Numbered from the stretch's first letter, positions 34,300-44,499 are shown. The stretch is 64,000 nt of DNA from Clostridiales bacterium (GCA_019423685.1 JAHZAY010000004.1:62001-126000), one strand, 5' to 3'. A program made the numbers and translations. Notes: generated from the letters alone by a model not told the origin.

Positions 34300-35268
34300 A
34301 TGGCAAAGCTCTATTCGGTCGCGCTCTCCAAGCTGATCGAGGACCTGAAGCTTGAGACGGTCTACATGCCCCGCGATCCACAACAGATTATGATCAAGAC
34401 GGTGGATATCAATCGCCCCGGTTTGCAGCTGTGTGGGTTCTATGATTACTTTGACAGCAACAGAATCCAATTATTCGGATTGGGAGAATTTGCCTACATG
34501 GAAAAATATACCACCGAGGAGCGCCAGAAGTTTCTCGATGCCTTCTTTTCCAAGGGCATACCGGCAGTCATCATCAGCCGAAACCTGGATATCCCCGAAG
34601 AGATGGTCACCGCCGCCAACACCTATGAGGTGCCGCTGCTGCGCACAAGCCAGCCGACCTGCGACTTTATGTCCACGATGATTTCCACCTTGAAGGTGGA
34701 CCTTGCTCCGCGCATTACCCGTCACGGCGTACTGGTGGAGGTGTACGGCGAAGGCGTGCTGCTGCTGGGAGAGAGCGGAATCGGCAAGAGCGAGACAGCC
34801 ATCGAGCTGATTAAGCGCGGCCACCGCCTGGTTGCCGACGACGCTGTGGAGATCCGCAAGGTTTCTGATAAGACGCTGGTCGGTTCTTCGCCCGCAAACA
34901 TCCGCCACTTTATGGAGCTTCGAGGCGTCGGCATCATCAATGTGCGGCGCATTTTCGGTATCGGCTCGGTCAAGATGACCGAGAAGGTGGACATGGTCAT
35001 CTCGCTGGAACAGTGGGATAAGACCAAAGTCTATGACCGCATGGGTATGACCAACGAGTATATGGAGATCATGGGCATCAAGGTGCCGCTGCTGACCATC
35101 CCTGTCAAGACCGGTCGAAACCTTGCCGTCATCATCGAGGTCGCGGCGATGAACAACCGCCAGAAAAAGATGGGCTATAACTCCGCACAGGAGCTGCTCA
35201 GACAGCTGGGCATGACCCAGGATCTGCCGCCGGAAACGGTCAAAAAGGACGACGACCTGGACTACTAA
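34300..35268 (+). CDS. hprK: HPr kinase/phosphorylase
   Basis: Phosphorylates Ser46 of HPr in catabolite control and reverses it. The 322-residue protein has Walker A GESGIGKSE (from residue 157), the HprK signature LLTIPVKTGRN near the C-terminus and ELRGVGIINVR. AGGAGG precedes the ATG. It heads a plus-strand run hprK, PHP phosphatase, murB, rapZ, GNAT, whiA, dnaE. Confidence 0.96.
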   Translation: MAKLYSVALSKLIEDLKLETVYMPRDPQQIMIKTVDINRPGLQLCGFYDYFDSNRIQLFGLGEFAYMEKYTTEERQKFLDAFFSKGIPAVIISRNLDIPEEMVTAANTYEVPLLRTSQPTCDFMSTMISTLKVDLAPRITRHGVLVEVYGEGVLLLGESGIGKSETAIELIKRGHRLVADDAVEIRKVSDKTLVGSSPANIRHFMELRGVGIINVRRIFGIGSVKMTEKVDMVISLEQWDKTKVYDRMGMTNEYMEIMGIKVPLLTIPVKTGRNLAVIIEVAAMNNRQKKMGYNSAQELLRQLGMTQDLPPETVKKDDDLDY

Positions 35269-35311
35269 GCAAAGAGATTGAGAGCGCATAAATAAAAGGA
35301 GAGAACATACA

Positions 35312-36031
35312 ATGAGACTGATTGCGGATACCCATACGCACACCATTGCCAGCGGCCACGCCTACAGCACCGTTCTGGAAAATATCCAGGCCGCTAAAGA
35401 GCAGGGACTGTTGTACCTTTCCATGACCGATCACGGGCCGAAAATGCCCGATGCACCGTATATCTGGAACTGCATCAACCAGTGGGAAGTCCCCTCTTTC
35501 TGCAAGGGAATCCACGTCCTGCACGGGGTAGAGGCAGATGTGATGGACACAAATGGTACGCTGGACATCGACGACAAGATACTGGTCACCCTCGAGTGGG
35601 TCATCGTCTCGATGCATGGACCGTGTTTTGCTGTGCGCAATGAGGCGGACCACACCGCTGCATGGATTCAGGTGGCCCAAAATCCCAATGTGGATGTCAT
35701 CGGCCACTGCGGACGCGGAAATTACTGCTTTGACCATGAAAAGGTTATCCGTGCGTTTAAAGAATACGGCAAGATTGTGGAAATCAACAACGCGACATTG
35801 GGAAATAGCGCCAACCACCCTGCCTGTGCCGATATTGCGCGGGTCTGCAAGCGGCTGGAGGTGCCGGTAGTGGTCAGCAGCGACGCCCATTTTGCCACCC
35901 AGATCGGCGTTTTTGACGACGCCATCGCGCTGCTCGAAGAGGTCGATTTTCCACAAAAGCTTGTCCTCAACGCCAATATCGACCGCTTTGAGGAGGTTGT
36001 TGCCGAAAAACGCAAGGGCCTGAGAAGATAG
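35312..36031 (+). CDS. PHP-domain phosphatase (YcdX-like)
   Basis: A 239-residue PHP protein. Metal motifs are DTHTHTIASGHA, SMTDHG, GVEAD, VSMHGP, VIGHCGRGN and SSDAH. The short version, with no polymerase attached, matches the YcdX family of zinc-dependent phosphatases. It sits 43 bases after hprK and 46 before murB, an arrangement I recall from other Clostridia. Confidence 0.88.
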   Translation: MRLIADTHTHTIASGHAYSTVLENIQAAKEQGLLYLSMTDHGPKMPDAPYIWNCINQWEVPSFCKGIHVLHGVEADVMDTNGTLDIDDKILVTLEWVIVSMHGPCFAVRNEADHTAAWIQVAQNPNVDVIGHCGRGNYCFDHEKVIRAFKEYGKIVEINNATLGNSANHPACADIARVCKRLEVPVVVSSDAHFATQIGVFDDAIALLEEVDFPQKLVLNANIDRFEEVVAEKRKGLRR

Positions 36032-36077
36032 AACAATATTTTTATCCTGTAATGGAACAGTGAAAGGAGCATTGCCG

Positions 36078-37007
36078 ATGGCGCAGATGGATATAACCGC
36101 AAAGGATAGACTGCAAGCCCTTTGCCGGGAAAAGGATATCCCCGTTTTGTGGGAGGAGCCGATGAAAAACCACACCAGCTTTAAGATTGGAGGTCCAGCC
36201 ACTGCGCTGTGTACGCCAAAGAATCGAGACCAGCTTGCCGCGCTGCTCTGTTATCTGCAGGAAAACAAGGTGGACAGCTGGTTTGTCGGCAATGGATCGA
36301 ATCTGCTGGTCCGTGATGAGGGCTTGGATGGAGTAGTCGTGCTGCTGGATGGGGACTTTGACGGAGACATTGTGGTCGACCACAACATCGTTGAGGCACC
36401 TGCGGGAAAAAAACTTTCAGCAGTTTGTGCGGCAGCTTGCCAACACGGTTTGTCCGGGCTGGAATTTGCTTATGGTATCCCGGGCAGTGTCGGGGGAGCA
36501 GTCTACATGAACGCAGGAGCGTACGGCGGGGAGATGCGCGACCGCTTAGTGTGGTGTGAATATCTGCTTGCAGACGGGCAGATCTGCCGCCTGCCGGTCG
36601 AAAAGCTCAACCTCTCTTACCGGCACAGCTGTTTTATGGATGTGCTTGCCGGCGCGTGCATCGTGCGGGCAGCCTTTTTGCTGCAAGAGGGTTCACAGCC
36701 TGAAATTCAGGAGAAGATGGACGACATCTACCAGCGCCGCCGGGACAAACAGCCGCTGGAATACCCCAGTGCGGGCAGCACCTTTAAGCGCCCGGAGGGA
36801 GCTTTTGCAGCAAAGCTCATCGACGACTGCGGGCTTCGCGGCTTTTCGGTCGGGGGCGCACAGGTCAGCCAAAAGCACGCGGGCTTTGTCATCAACGCAA
36901 ACCATGCCACCTGTGCAGATGTGCTTGCGCTGACGGACAAGGTGCGCCAGATCGTCCGGGATAAAACCGGATTTACACTGGAGCTGGAGGTTCGCCTGCT
37001 GCCGTAA
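36078..37007 (+). CDS. murB: UDP-N-acetylenolpyruvoylglucosamine reductase
   Basis: The 309-residue FAD enzyme reduces UDP-GlcNAc-enolpyruvate to UDP-MurNAc in peptidoglycan synthesis. It has TSFKIGGPA, VGNGSNLLV, GIPGSVGGAVYMNAGAYG and the catalytic block YPSAGSTFKRP. The type IIa/IIb split is not resolved by eye. The ATG at 36078 follows AAAGGAG; an in-frame GTG six codons upstream overlaps that site. Confidence 0.95.
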   Translation: MAQMDITAKDRLQALCREKDIPVLWEEPMKNHTSFKIGGPATALCTPKNRDQLAALLCYLQENKVDSWFVGNGSNLLVRDEGLDGVVVLLDGDFDGDIVVDHNIVEAPAGKKLSAVCAAACQHGLSGLEFAYGIPGSVGGAVYMNAGAYGGEMRDRLVWCEYLLADGQICRLPVEKLNLSYRHSCFMDVLAGACIVRAAFLLQEGSQPEIQEKMDDIYQRRRDKQPLEYPSAGSTFKRPEGAFAAKLIDDCGLRGFSVGGAQVSQKHAGFVINANHATCADVLALTDKVRQIVRDKTGFTLELEVRLLP

Positions 37008-37086
37008 TCGAGCACACGACGATCGACAGCTCAAAAAGATAGCACAGCATTTTGAAACCCAGTGGAAGTGGAAAAGGGGAAGGATT

Positions 37087-37986
37087 ATGCGGTTTATTAT
37101 TGTGACAGGAATGTCCGGCGCAGGAAAATCTGCGGTGGTCGATGCGCTCGAGGACGTGGGCGTCTATTGTGTCGACAACATCCCGCCGGCACTGATCCCA
37201 AAGTTTGCCTATCTCGGCAGCAGCAGCAACGACAGCTCCGGCATCGATCGGGTGGCGTTGGTGGTGGATGCCAGAGGATTGCGCAGCGGGCTTCGCGGCG
37301 AAAATTTTGTCAAGGAGCTGACCACTGCGTTGGCTGAACTGGACAGGGAAAAGGTCAGCTACCAGATTCTCTATCTGGATGCCTCCAACGACGAACTGAT
37401 CAACCGCTACAAGATTACCCGCCGGCCGCACCCTCTGATGCGCCAGAGCGGCTCCCTATCCAAGGCAATCAGCCGGGAACGGGAATTGCTGGCTCCGCTC
37501 AAGGAGCGCGCGGACATGGTCATCGACACCACCATGCTGTCCGCCTCCCAGCTGCGGGTGCAGATCCACGACCTGTTCCGCAGCGACGACCCGGAAAAGG
37601 ATGATTTTGTGGTCAACTGCATCTCCTTTGGTTTTAAATTTGGGGTGCCGGTCGATGCAGATTTGATGTTCGATGTGCGCTGCCTGCCCAACCCCTTTTA
37701 TGACCCCGCGCTGCGGCCCAAGACGGGCCTTGACCAGGCGGTGCGCGATTATGTGCTCGGGTCCAACAAGACACAGGGATTTTTGGAGAGGCTGTACGAC
37801 TTCATCGACTATATGATTCCGCTCTACCGCAACGATGAAAAGAAGAGCCAGCTGATTATCGCGGTGGGCTGCACCGGTGGCAAACACCGCTCGGTCACCA
37901 TTGCCCGTGAGCTGGCCCAACATCTGACGGCAAAGGGCTTGCGGGTCATCACCACCCACCGGGATATCGAAAAGAAAAAACTCTAG
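37087..37986 (+). CDS. rapZ: RapZ/YvcJ family nucleotide-binding protein
   Basis: A 299-residue GTPase/ATPase of the RapZ (YvcJ) family, with Walker A GMSGAGKS at the N-terminus and C-terminal CTGGKHRSVTIAREL, the RNA/metabolite-binding half. In proteobacteria it controls GlmZ RNA decay; in Firmicutes it is linked to competence and cell-wall sensing. It follows murB by 79 bases. Confidence 0.94.
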   Translation: MRFIIVTGMSGAGKSAVVDALEDVGVYCVDNIPPALIPKFAYLGSSSNDSSGIDRVALVVDARGLRSGLRGENFVKELTTALAELDREKVSYQILYLDASNDELINRYKITRRPHPLMRQSGSLSKAISRERELLAPLKERADMVIDTTMLSASQLRVQIHDLFRSDDPEKDDFVVNCISFGFKFGVPVDADLMFDVRCLPNPFYDPALRPKTGLDQAVRDYVLGSNKTQGFLERLYDFIDYMIPLYRNDEKKSQLIIAVGCTGGKHRSVTIARELAQHLTAKGLRVITTHRDIEKKKL

Positions 37987-38002
37987 GGGAATCGAATCAA
38001 AA

Positions 38003-38506
38003 ATGGAACAATTACAGTGCCGTGCCCTAAAACAGAGCGATCGGGCAAAGGCAAATGCTTTTTTGACAGAGCGTTGGGGTTCGGTTGTGATGATGGTGCG
38101 CACGCAGCGGGTGGACATGTCCCAACTGCCGGGGATTTTGGTGGAGAAGCAGGGAGAGATCGTCGCACTGCTGACCTACCGGATGCAGCAAAAAAGGTGT
38201 GAGATCATCTCACTGGACAGCCTGCTGCAGGGGCAGGGCATTGCTACAAGACTGATCGAATCGCTCTTAAACCTTGCCGGACAGGCCGGATGTGAGAGGG
38301 TGTCGGTTGTAACCACCAACGACAACCTCAACGCCCTGCGCTTTTACCAGAAACGGGGCTTTTTGCTGTCGGCTCTCTATCCTGGATCGGTCGACTGCGC
38401 GCGCAGGCAAAAACCACAAATTCCAACTGTGGGGGAATATGGAATCCCCCTGCACACCGAGATCGAGTTGGAAAGGAGCATCACAAGTGCCACAGAACAG
38501 CCATAA
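38003..38506 (+). CDS. GNAT family acetyltransferase
   Basis: A 167-residue protein with the GNAT acetyl-CoA loop in LLQGQGIATRLIESLLNLA and the C-terminal NDNLNALRFYQKRGF motif. It lies 16 bases after rapZ and overlaps whiA by 20 bases, in the position usually held by yvcK. The start at 38003 has GGGG 13 bases upstream, a spacing longer than usual. The substrate is unknown. Confidence 0.85.
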   Translation: MEQLQCRALKQSDRAKANAFLTERWGSVVMMVRTQRVDMSQLPGILVEKQGEIVALLTYRMQQKRCEIISLDSLLQGQGIATRLIESLLNLAGQAGCERVSVVTTNDNLNALRFYQKRGFLLSALYPGSVDCARRQKPQIPTVGEYGIPLHTEIELERSITSATEQP

Positions 38507-39410
38507 TTTAGAGCGGGAGCTCACCTTTGCTTCCAAGGTAAAGGGGGAGATCAGCCGCAACAAGGGGCTGATCGCCCGCAATAAAAAGGCCTTTTCCTAT
38601 GGGATGTTGCTGTGCGCCAAAAGCTTTTCACAGCACAGCATCACAATGACGACCGAGAACCGCCATGCGGCCAAATTGTACGCCAAACTTATCTTTCAGC
38701 AGGTGCCGATGCGCACCAGCGTCACCACGCGGGAATACAACGGCAACTTTCAGCAGCCCACCTATGCAGTCAGCGTAGACGATGAGGAGGACCGCAAGAC
38801 GCTGCTGGGATTTTTTGGAGAAGGGGAGGCGCTGCTGCACGACGAGCGCGATTGCCACGCCTTTTTGGCCGGTGCGGTGATGAGTTCGGCCAATATCAGC
38901 GATCCGCGCAAGGACTATCACCTTGAATTTGTTCTCTCCAGCGAACCGATTGCGCAGTTTCTCATGCAGGTGCTGGAGCGGTTGCACCTCAACTTTAAGC
39001 ATACGACCCGCCGCGGCCAACCGCTGGTCTACTGCAAGGACAGCAAGTCCATCGAGGAGCTGCTCACCATGGTGGGGGCGACCGGAGCGATGATGGATGT
39101 CGTCAACGTCAAAATCTATAAGGATATGCGAAACAAGGTCAATCGAGTTACCAACTGCGAGACCTCCAATATCGAAAAGACGGTGAGCGCTGCAACTGTG
39201 CAGGCAGCGGATATCCGATATCTCAAACAGACCGGCGTCTTTGATACCTTGGAGGTGCCGCTCAAGGTTACGGGGGAGGCGCGGCTGGAAAATCCAGATA
39301 TGTCTCTCCGGGAGCTCGGAGAGCTGCTCGGCGTCTCCCGGTCGGGAATCAACCACCGGCTGCAAAAGCTCAGCCAGATTGCAAAGCGGGTGAAACAGGA
39401 GCGAGAATAG
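38487..39410 (+). CDS. whiA: WhiA family DNA-binding regulator
   Basis: A 307-residue protein with a degenerate LAGLIDADG-type domain (AFLAGAVMSSANISDPRKDYHLEF) and a C-terminal helix-turn-helix (LRELGELLGVSRSGINHRLQKL). WhiA affects division and chromosome segregation in Gram-positive bacteria. The start is the GTG at 38487, seven bases after GAAAGGAG; the longer frame upstream has no site. It overlaps the GNAT gene, so the two are coupled. Confidence 0.92.
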   Translation: MPQNSHNLERELTFASKVKGEISRNKGLIARNKKAFSYGMLLCAKSFSQHSITMTTENRHAAKLYAKLIFQQVPMRTSVTTREYNGNFQQPTYAVSVDDEEDRKTLLGFFGEGEALLHDERDCHAFLAGAVMSSANISDPRKDYHLEFVLSSEPIAQFLMQVLERLHLNFKHTTRRGQPLVYCKDSKSIEELLTMVGATGAMMDVVNVKIYKDMRNKVNRVTNCETSNIEKTVSAATVQAADIRYLKQTGVFDTLEVPLKVTGEARLENPDMSLRELGELLGVSRSGINHRLQKLSQIAKRVKQERE

Positions 39411-39440
39411 GCAGTTTGCAAAAGACAGGAAGGAGCGGTT

Positions 39441-42400
39441 TTGTTGACAGATCAATTTGTCCACCTGCACGTCCACAGCGAGTACAGCCTTTTGGATGGG
39501 GCGTGCCGGATCAAACAGCTGATCCAGCGGGTAAAGGAGCTTGGACAGGATGCGGTGGCCATCACAGACCACGGCGCGATGTACGGCGCCATCGACTTTT
39601 ATAAGGAAGCAAAGGCAAACGGCATCCGCCCCATCATCGGGTGCGAGGTGTATGTTGCGCCGCGCAGCCGCTTTGATAAGGTCAACGGACTGGATACCTC
39701 CCCGTACCACCTGGTTTTGCTGTGCGAAAATCAGACCGGCTACCAAAATCTCATCAAGATTGTCTCCCGCAGCTTCACAGAGGGCTTTTACTTTAAACCC
39801 CGCATCGACCGGGAACTGCTCAAGGAGCACTCGGAGGGATTGATCGCCCTGTCTGCCTGCCTGGCGGGAGAGGTGCCCAGAGCGCTGAGCCAAAACGATT
39901 ACCAGAAGGCCAAGGAAGCGGCACAATTTTATCTGAGCGTATTTGGCCGGGACCACTACTTTATCGAGCTGCAAAATCACGGCATCCGTCAGCAGCAGCG
40001 CATCTTTGGCGACCTGATTCGTCTGGCCAGGGAATTGGATGTCGGCCTTGTCGCAACCAACGACTGCCACTACCTTGCAAAAGAGGACAGCATGACCCAG
40101 AAAGTCTTGCTGAGTATTCAGACAAACCATACCCTCGAAGAGGACAACGGCATGGAGTTTGAAACAGAAGAATTCTATGTCAAGAGCCGCCAGCAGATGT
40201 TCGATGCGATGCGGGAGTGTACCGCGGATGAACAGGCTATCCAGCAGGCACTGGATAACACCGTCAAAATTGCCCAGCGCTGTGAGGTGGAGTTTACCTT
40301 CGGCCACCACATCCTGCCAAAGTTTGAGGTCCCCGACGGCAAGGACAACGTCACCTTCTTTAGAGAACGGTGCTGGGCAGGATTTTGGCAGCGGTATGGG
40401 GAAAATGCGCCCCAGGAATATAAGGAACGGCTGGAATATGAGCTGTCGGTCATCGAGAAGATGGGATATGTCGACTACTACCTGATTGTGTGGGACTTTG
40501 TCGACTACGCCAAACGCAGCGGCATACCGGTCGGCCCGGGCAGAGGTTCGGGTGCCGGCAGCATCGCCGCCTACTGCATCGGCATCACCGGCATCGACCC
40601 GATGAAGTACAACCTCCTTTTCGAGCGCTTTTTGAATCCAGAGCGGGTGAGCATGCCGGACTTCGACATCGACTTTTGCTATGAACGCCGCGAGGAGGTC
40701 ATCGACTACGTCATCCGCAAGTATGGAAAAGACCGGGTGGCGCAGATCATCACCTTTGGCACAATGGCCGCCCGAAACAGCGTGCGGGATGTCGGCAGGG
40801 TCATGGGGCTGGATTATCAGCAGGTGGACAAGGTGGCAAAGGCCATCCCGATGGAGCTGCACATTACCATTGCACAGGCTCTGGAGCGCGCCCCGGAACT
40901 GCGCGCGATGTACGACAGCGACCCGCAGGTGCATGAGCTGATCGATCACGCCTCCAAGATCGAGGGGATGCCCCGCCATGCCTCCACCCACGCCGCAGGC
41001 GTCGTCATTGCGCGCGACTCGGTGGAAAAGTATGTGCCGCTGGCTAAAAACGATGAGGCAATCGTCACCCAGTATACCATGACCACCCTGGAGGAACTGG
41101 GTCTGCTGAAGATGGATTTTCTGGGCTTGCGCAACCTCACCGTCATCAGCGACGCCCAGAAGATGATTCGCCGCTTCCAACCGGATTTTGATATCGAGAA
41201 GGTGTCCCTCTCGGACCCGCTGACCTTCGAGATGATGTCCAAGGGACAGGCCAAAGGCGTGTTCCAGTTCGAGTCGGGCGGCATGCGGCAGGTGCTTGTG
41301 CAGCTCAAACCCGAGTCGGTCGAGGATTTGATTGCGGTCATCTCGCTGTACCGCCCCGGCCCAATGGAGTCCATTCCCAAATACATCCGTAACCGCCACA
41401 ATCCACAGGAGATTTCCTATAAGACGCCGCTATTAAAGGATATCCTCGACGTCACCTACGGCTGCATCGTCTATCAGGAGCAGGTCATGCAGATCTGCCG
41501 CAAACTTGCCGGTTACTCCTACGGGCGGGCGGATCTGGTGCGCCGCGCCATGTCCAAAAAGAAACACGACGTCATGGAGCAGGAGCGCCACAACTTTATC
41601 TGGGGCGCCAAGAAGGAGGACGGCTCGGTCGAATGTGTCGGGTGCGTGGCAAACGGCATCTCGCCGGAGGTTGCAAACGAGCTGTTTGACGAGATGAGCT
41701 CCTTTGCCTCCTATGCTTTTAATAAATCCCACGCGGCAGCTTATGCCATCGTCGCCTATCGCACCGCCTACCTCAAGGCCCATTATCCGAAGGAGTATAT
41801 GGCCGCGCTGCTAACCAGCATTTTGGACAACACCGATAAGATGCTCGGCTATATCAAAGAGTGTGAGCAGATGCGCATCAAGATCCTGCCGCCGGACATC
41901 AACCGCAGCGCGACCGGTTTTACCGTCGAGGATGGCCGCATCCGGTTTGGCTTTTTGGGTGTCAAAAACCTGGGCAAAGGGGTCATGGAGGAGCTGGTGC
42001 GGGAACGCAGCAGTAACGGCCCTTTTGAGAGCTTGGAAGATTTGTTTGAGCGGATGCACGGCAGAGACTTAAATAAGCGCGCGGTCGAAAGCCTCATCAA
42101 GTGCGGCGCACTGGATGGGATGGGCTATAACCGGCGGGAGATGCTCGAGGGCTACCAGGCAATCCTGATGGATATTGACGACCGGTACAAAAATAATCTG
42201 GAAGGGCAGCTCAACCTGTTTGATTCTCCGGAGCTTGCCCCAAAAAAGAGCCAGCGCACCCTCCCGCACAAGGAGGAGTTCCCCCCACAGATCAAGCTTG
42301 CGATGGAAAAAGAGGTCACTGGACTGTATGTTTCGGGACATCCGCTCGCACAGTATCAGGAATTGGCAAAGCAGCTGGACACTGTGGAGCTGGAGGAACT

Positions 42401-43046
42401 GCTGCCGGAGGAGAGCGAGGATGCCCAGATGGAGATGAGCCCGCGGAAATATCCAGACGGCAGCATCGTGCGGGTATTGTGTATCGTCACGGCAAAAAAG
42501 ACCCGCATTCTCAAGCGCCGCGGCTATATGGCCATCATCACCTTGGAGGATACCAGCGGTTCAATCGAGATGTTGGCCTTTCCACCACTGTACGATCAGT
42601 ATCGAGATATGCTTGAGGAAAATCAGATTCTCTGTGTCGAGGCGCGCTTGAGCGTCAAGGAGGAGGAAACCAAGCTGATCTGTAGGTCGGTGACCCGCGC
42701 GCAGGATCTGGTGGAAGGGCAGATGCCTATGCAGGAGATGGCTGCCCGGCCTAAGGAGGACAAGGTGTCCGCTCCAAAACAGGAGCCGGTAATCCGCACA
42801 AAGACAGGCAAGCGCCCGGGACTTTATCTGCGCGTTCCATCGCAGGAAAGCCGGGAGTTTGTCAAGTCGGAACAGTACCTCGACATCTTTGAGGGGGAAA
42901 CGCCGGTGTATTACTACTTTTTGGATACCGGCAAGCTGGCCTGTGCTCCGCGCAGATTGTGGGTGAGTCTCAACGATCCTCTGTGCCGCCAGCTGAGCAA
43001 GGTGCTCGGCGGCGACAATGTCGCTCTGGTGGTGACAGGGAAATAA
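39441..43046 (+). CDS. dnaE: DNA polymerase III subunit alpha (DnaE)
   Basis: A 1201-residue C-family replicative polymerase. The N-terminal PHP domain starts VHLHVHSEYSLLDG. The palm aspartates lie in MPDFDIDF, and GRGSGAGS precedes them. Helix-hairpin-helix and OB-fold parts are in the last third. No proofreading exonuclease insert is seen, so it is DnaE and not PolC. AAGGAG lies five bases before the first of two tandem TTG codons (39441, 39444). A terminator follows. Confidence 0.96.
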   Translation: MLTDQFVHLHVHSEYSLLDGACRIKQLIQRVKELGQDAVAITDHGAMYGAIDFYKEAKANGIRPIIGCEVYVAPRSRFDKVNGLDTSPYHLVLLCENQTGYQNLIKIVSRSFTEGFYFKPRIDRELLKEHSEGLIALSACLAGEVPRALSQNDYQKAKEAAQFYLSVFGRDHYFIELQNHGIRQQQRIFGDLIRLARELDVGLVATNDCHYLAKEDSMTQKVLLSIQTNHTLEEDNGMEFETEEFYVKSRQQMFDAMRECTADEQAIQQALDNTVKIAQRCEVEFTFGHHILPKFEVPDGKDNVTFFRERCWAGFWQRYGENAPQEYKERLEYELSVIEKMGYVDYYLIVWDFVDYAKRSGIPVGPGRGSGAGSIAAYCIGITGIDPMKYNLLFERFLNPERVSMPDFDIDFCYERREEVIDYVIRKYGKDRVAQIITFGTMAARNSVRDVGRVMGLDYQQVDKVAKAIPMELHITIAQALERAPELRAMYDSDPQVHELIDHASKIEGMPRHASTHAAGVVIARDSVEKYVPLAKNDEAIVTQYTMTTLEELGLLKMDFLGLRNLTVISDAQKMIRRFQPDFDIEKVSLSDPLTFEMMSKGQAKGVFQFESGGMRQVLVQLKPESVEDLIAVISLYRPGPMESIPKYIRNRHNPQEISYKTPLLKDILDVTYGCIVYQEQVMQICRKLAGYSYGRADLVRRAMSKKKHDVMEQERHNFIWGAKKEDGSVECVGCVANGISPEVANELFDEMSSFASYAFNKSHAAAYAIVAYRTAYLKAHYPKEYMAALLTSILDNTDKMLGYIKECEQMRIKILPPDINRSATGFTVEDGRIRFGFLGVKNLGKGVMEELVRERSSNGPFESLEDLFERMHGRDLNKRAVESLIKCGALDGMGYNRREMLEGYQAILMDIDDRYKNNLEGQLNLFDSPELAPKKSQRTLPHKEEFPPQIKLAMEKEVTGLYVSGHPLAQYQELAKQLDTVELEELLPEESEDAQMEMSPRKYPDGSIVRVLCIVTAKKTRILKRRGYMAIITLEDTSGSIEMLAFPPLYDQYRDMLEENQILCVEARLSVKEEETKLICRSVTRAQDLVEGQMPMQEMAARPKEDKVSAPKQEPVIRTKTGKRPGLYLRVPSQESREFVKSEQYLDIFEGETPVYYYFLDTGKLACAPRRLWVSLNDPLCRQLSKVLGGDNVALVVTGK

Positions 43047-43070
43047 CCGTATAGGGAAAAGCTTTGGGAA

Positions 43071-43107
43071 GAACAGCTTGTTTTGCACAGCAAGCTGTTC
43101 TTTTTTT
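43071..43107 (+). terminator. Terminator after dnaE
   Basis: The perfect 10-bp stem GAACAGCTTG with its complement has a 10-base loop and is followed by seven T. The 465-base gap 43047-43511 holds this and the pfkA promoter; bases 43110-43340 are A/T-rich with no gene I can support. Confidence 0.88.
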
Positions 43108-43344
43108 ATAGCACAATCGAACGAAACGATCAAAATATGTTTACAAATCCCCAGTAAAAAAATCGCTTTTTGTATGGTATTCTGGTGCAAGAAAAAAGTG
43201 CAGACTGGCTTTCAAAAAGCTGGGAAATCGGGTGCGCCAAAAAGGTAAACGCGGATAAAAATGGTGATACCTGTGAGAAGAAAAGGCAAAATTTGTCCTT
43301 TTTTCCAAAATAAGCTTTTTCATTGTCAAAAGCTGTCGCTGTAC

Positions 43345-43373
43345 TTGATTCTTTTACCAAAATACGCTATACT
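43345..43373 (+). promoter_or_regulatory. Promoter for pfkA
   Basis: TTGATT (43345-43350), 17 bases, TATACT (43368-43373). The leader is about 130 bases. Confidence 0.75.
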
Positions 43374-43511
43374 AGCGTTGATTGCTTCATTAACAATCTT
43401 ATCGCTTGTAGGGGGAAGAGAGCACAGTTGTACGATGTGGTGTGCGGCGTGCCCAGGGGAAGCTGGCAGTCCGGAAAATGGACTTGTCTGTCGTGAGAAT
43501 GGAGGAGTATT

Positions 43512-44489
43512 ATGAACGAGAAAAACCAGAAGGTCATCGGTGTTTTGACCAGTGGCGGCGACGCGCCGGGCATGAATGCTGCGGTGCGCGCAGTGGTCAG
43601 AACAGCAATTAAGAAGAACATGTCGGTCATGGGAATTCGCCGCGGCTATAATGGTCTGATTAACGGCGATATGTCCGAGATGAATATCCGCTCGGTCTCC
43701 AATGTCCTGCATCGCGGCGGCACCATGCTGCTGACCGCTCGCTGCAACGAGTTTAAAACCGAGGAGGGCCAGATGCAGGCTGTGGGCGTCTGCAAAGAGC
43801 TCGGAATTGACGGACTGGTTATCATCGGTGGCGACGGCTCCTTCATGGGTGCGCGTGCGCTCTCGCTCAAAGGCGTTCCGTGCATCGGCGTGCCGGGCAC
43901 CATCGACAACGATATCGCCTGCACCGATTACACCATCGGTTTTGATACCGCACTCAATACAGCTGTTGAGGCGATCGACCGCCTGCGCGACACTTCCGAG
44001 TCGCACGACCGCTGCTCGGTGGTAGAGGTCATGGGACACGGCGCCGGCCACCTTGCGCTGTATGCCAGTGTAGCCTGCGGCGGCACTGCTTGCTGGGTCA
44101 ACGAGATCGGATTTGACGTAGATCGCGATGTCATCCAGAAGATGCTCAGCACGCTGCGCACCGGCAAACACAACTTCATCATCATCGTCTCGGAGGGAAT
44201 CACCGATGTGCACCGCCTGGCACGCTACATCGAGGAAAAGACAGGAGTAGAATCCCGCGCAACGGTACTCGGTCACATCCAGCGTGGAGGAAGCCCGACA
44301 GCGCGCGACCGCATCATTGCCAGCCAGATGGGCTATTATGCGGTGGAGCTGCTCGAACAGGGAATCGGCAACCGCGTCGTCATCCAGAAGGACGGCAAGA
44401 TCACCGATTTTGATATTTTGGAAGCCCTGACAATGCACAAAGGCCTGGACCCATACCTGCTGCAGGTCAACGAGACGATCAATATCTAA
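43512..44489 (+). CDS. pfkA: ATP-dependent 6-phosphofructokinase
   Basis: The 325-residue glycolytic enzyme phosphorylates fructose 6-phosphate. TSGGDAPGMNA binds ATP, and GGDGSFMGA carries the Gly typical of ATP users, where PPi users have Asp. PGTIDNDI and MGHGAGHLAL form the catalytic and substrate sites. The length matches bacterial PfkA. GGAGG precedes the ATG. A partial terminator separates it from the next gene. Confidence 0.95.
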   Translation: MNEKNQKVIGVLTSGGDAPGMNAAVRAVVRTAIKKNMSVMGIRRGYNGLINGDMSEMNIRSVSNVLHRGGTMLLTARCNEFKTEEGQMQAVGVCKELGIDGLVIIGGDGSFMGARALSLKGVPCIGVPGTIDNDIACTDYTIGFDTALNTAVEAIDRLRDTSESHDRCSVVEVMGHGAGHLALYASVACGGTACWVNEIGFDVDRDVIQKMLSTLRTGKHNFIIIVSEGITDVHRLARYIEEKTGVESRATVLGHIQRGGSPTARDRIIASQMGYYAVELLEQGIGNRVVIQKDGKITDFDILEALTMHKGLDPYLLQVNETINI

Positions 44490-44499
44490 GGACAGGTAG

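Noticed and set aside
38628..41399. A 923-codon open frame on the minus strand
   Set aside because: It is an antisense shadow of whiA and dnaE, whose product matches no family, while the plus-strand genes carry all expected motifs.
43261..43515. An 84-codon frame upstream of pfkA
   Set aside because: It runs through the pfkA promoter, lacks a ribosome site and has no coherent protein features.
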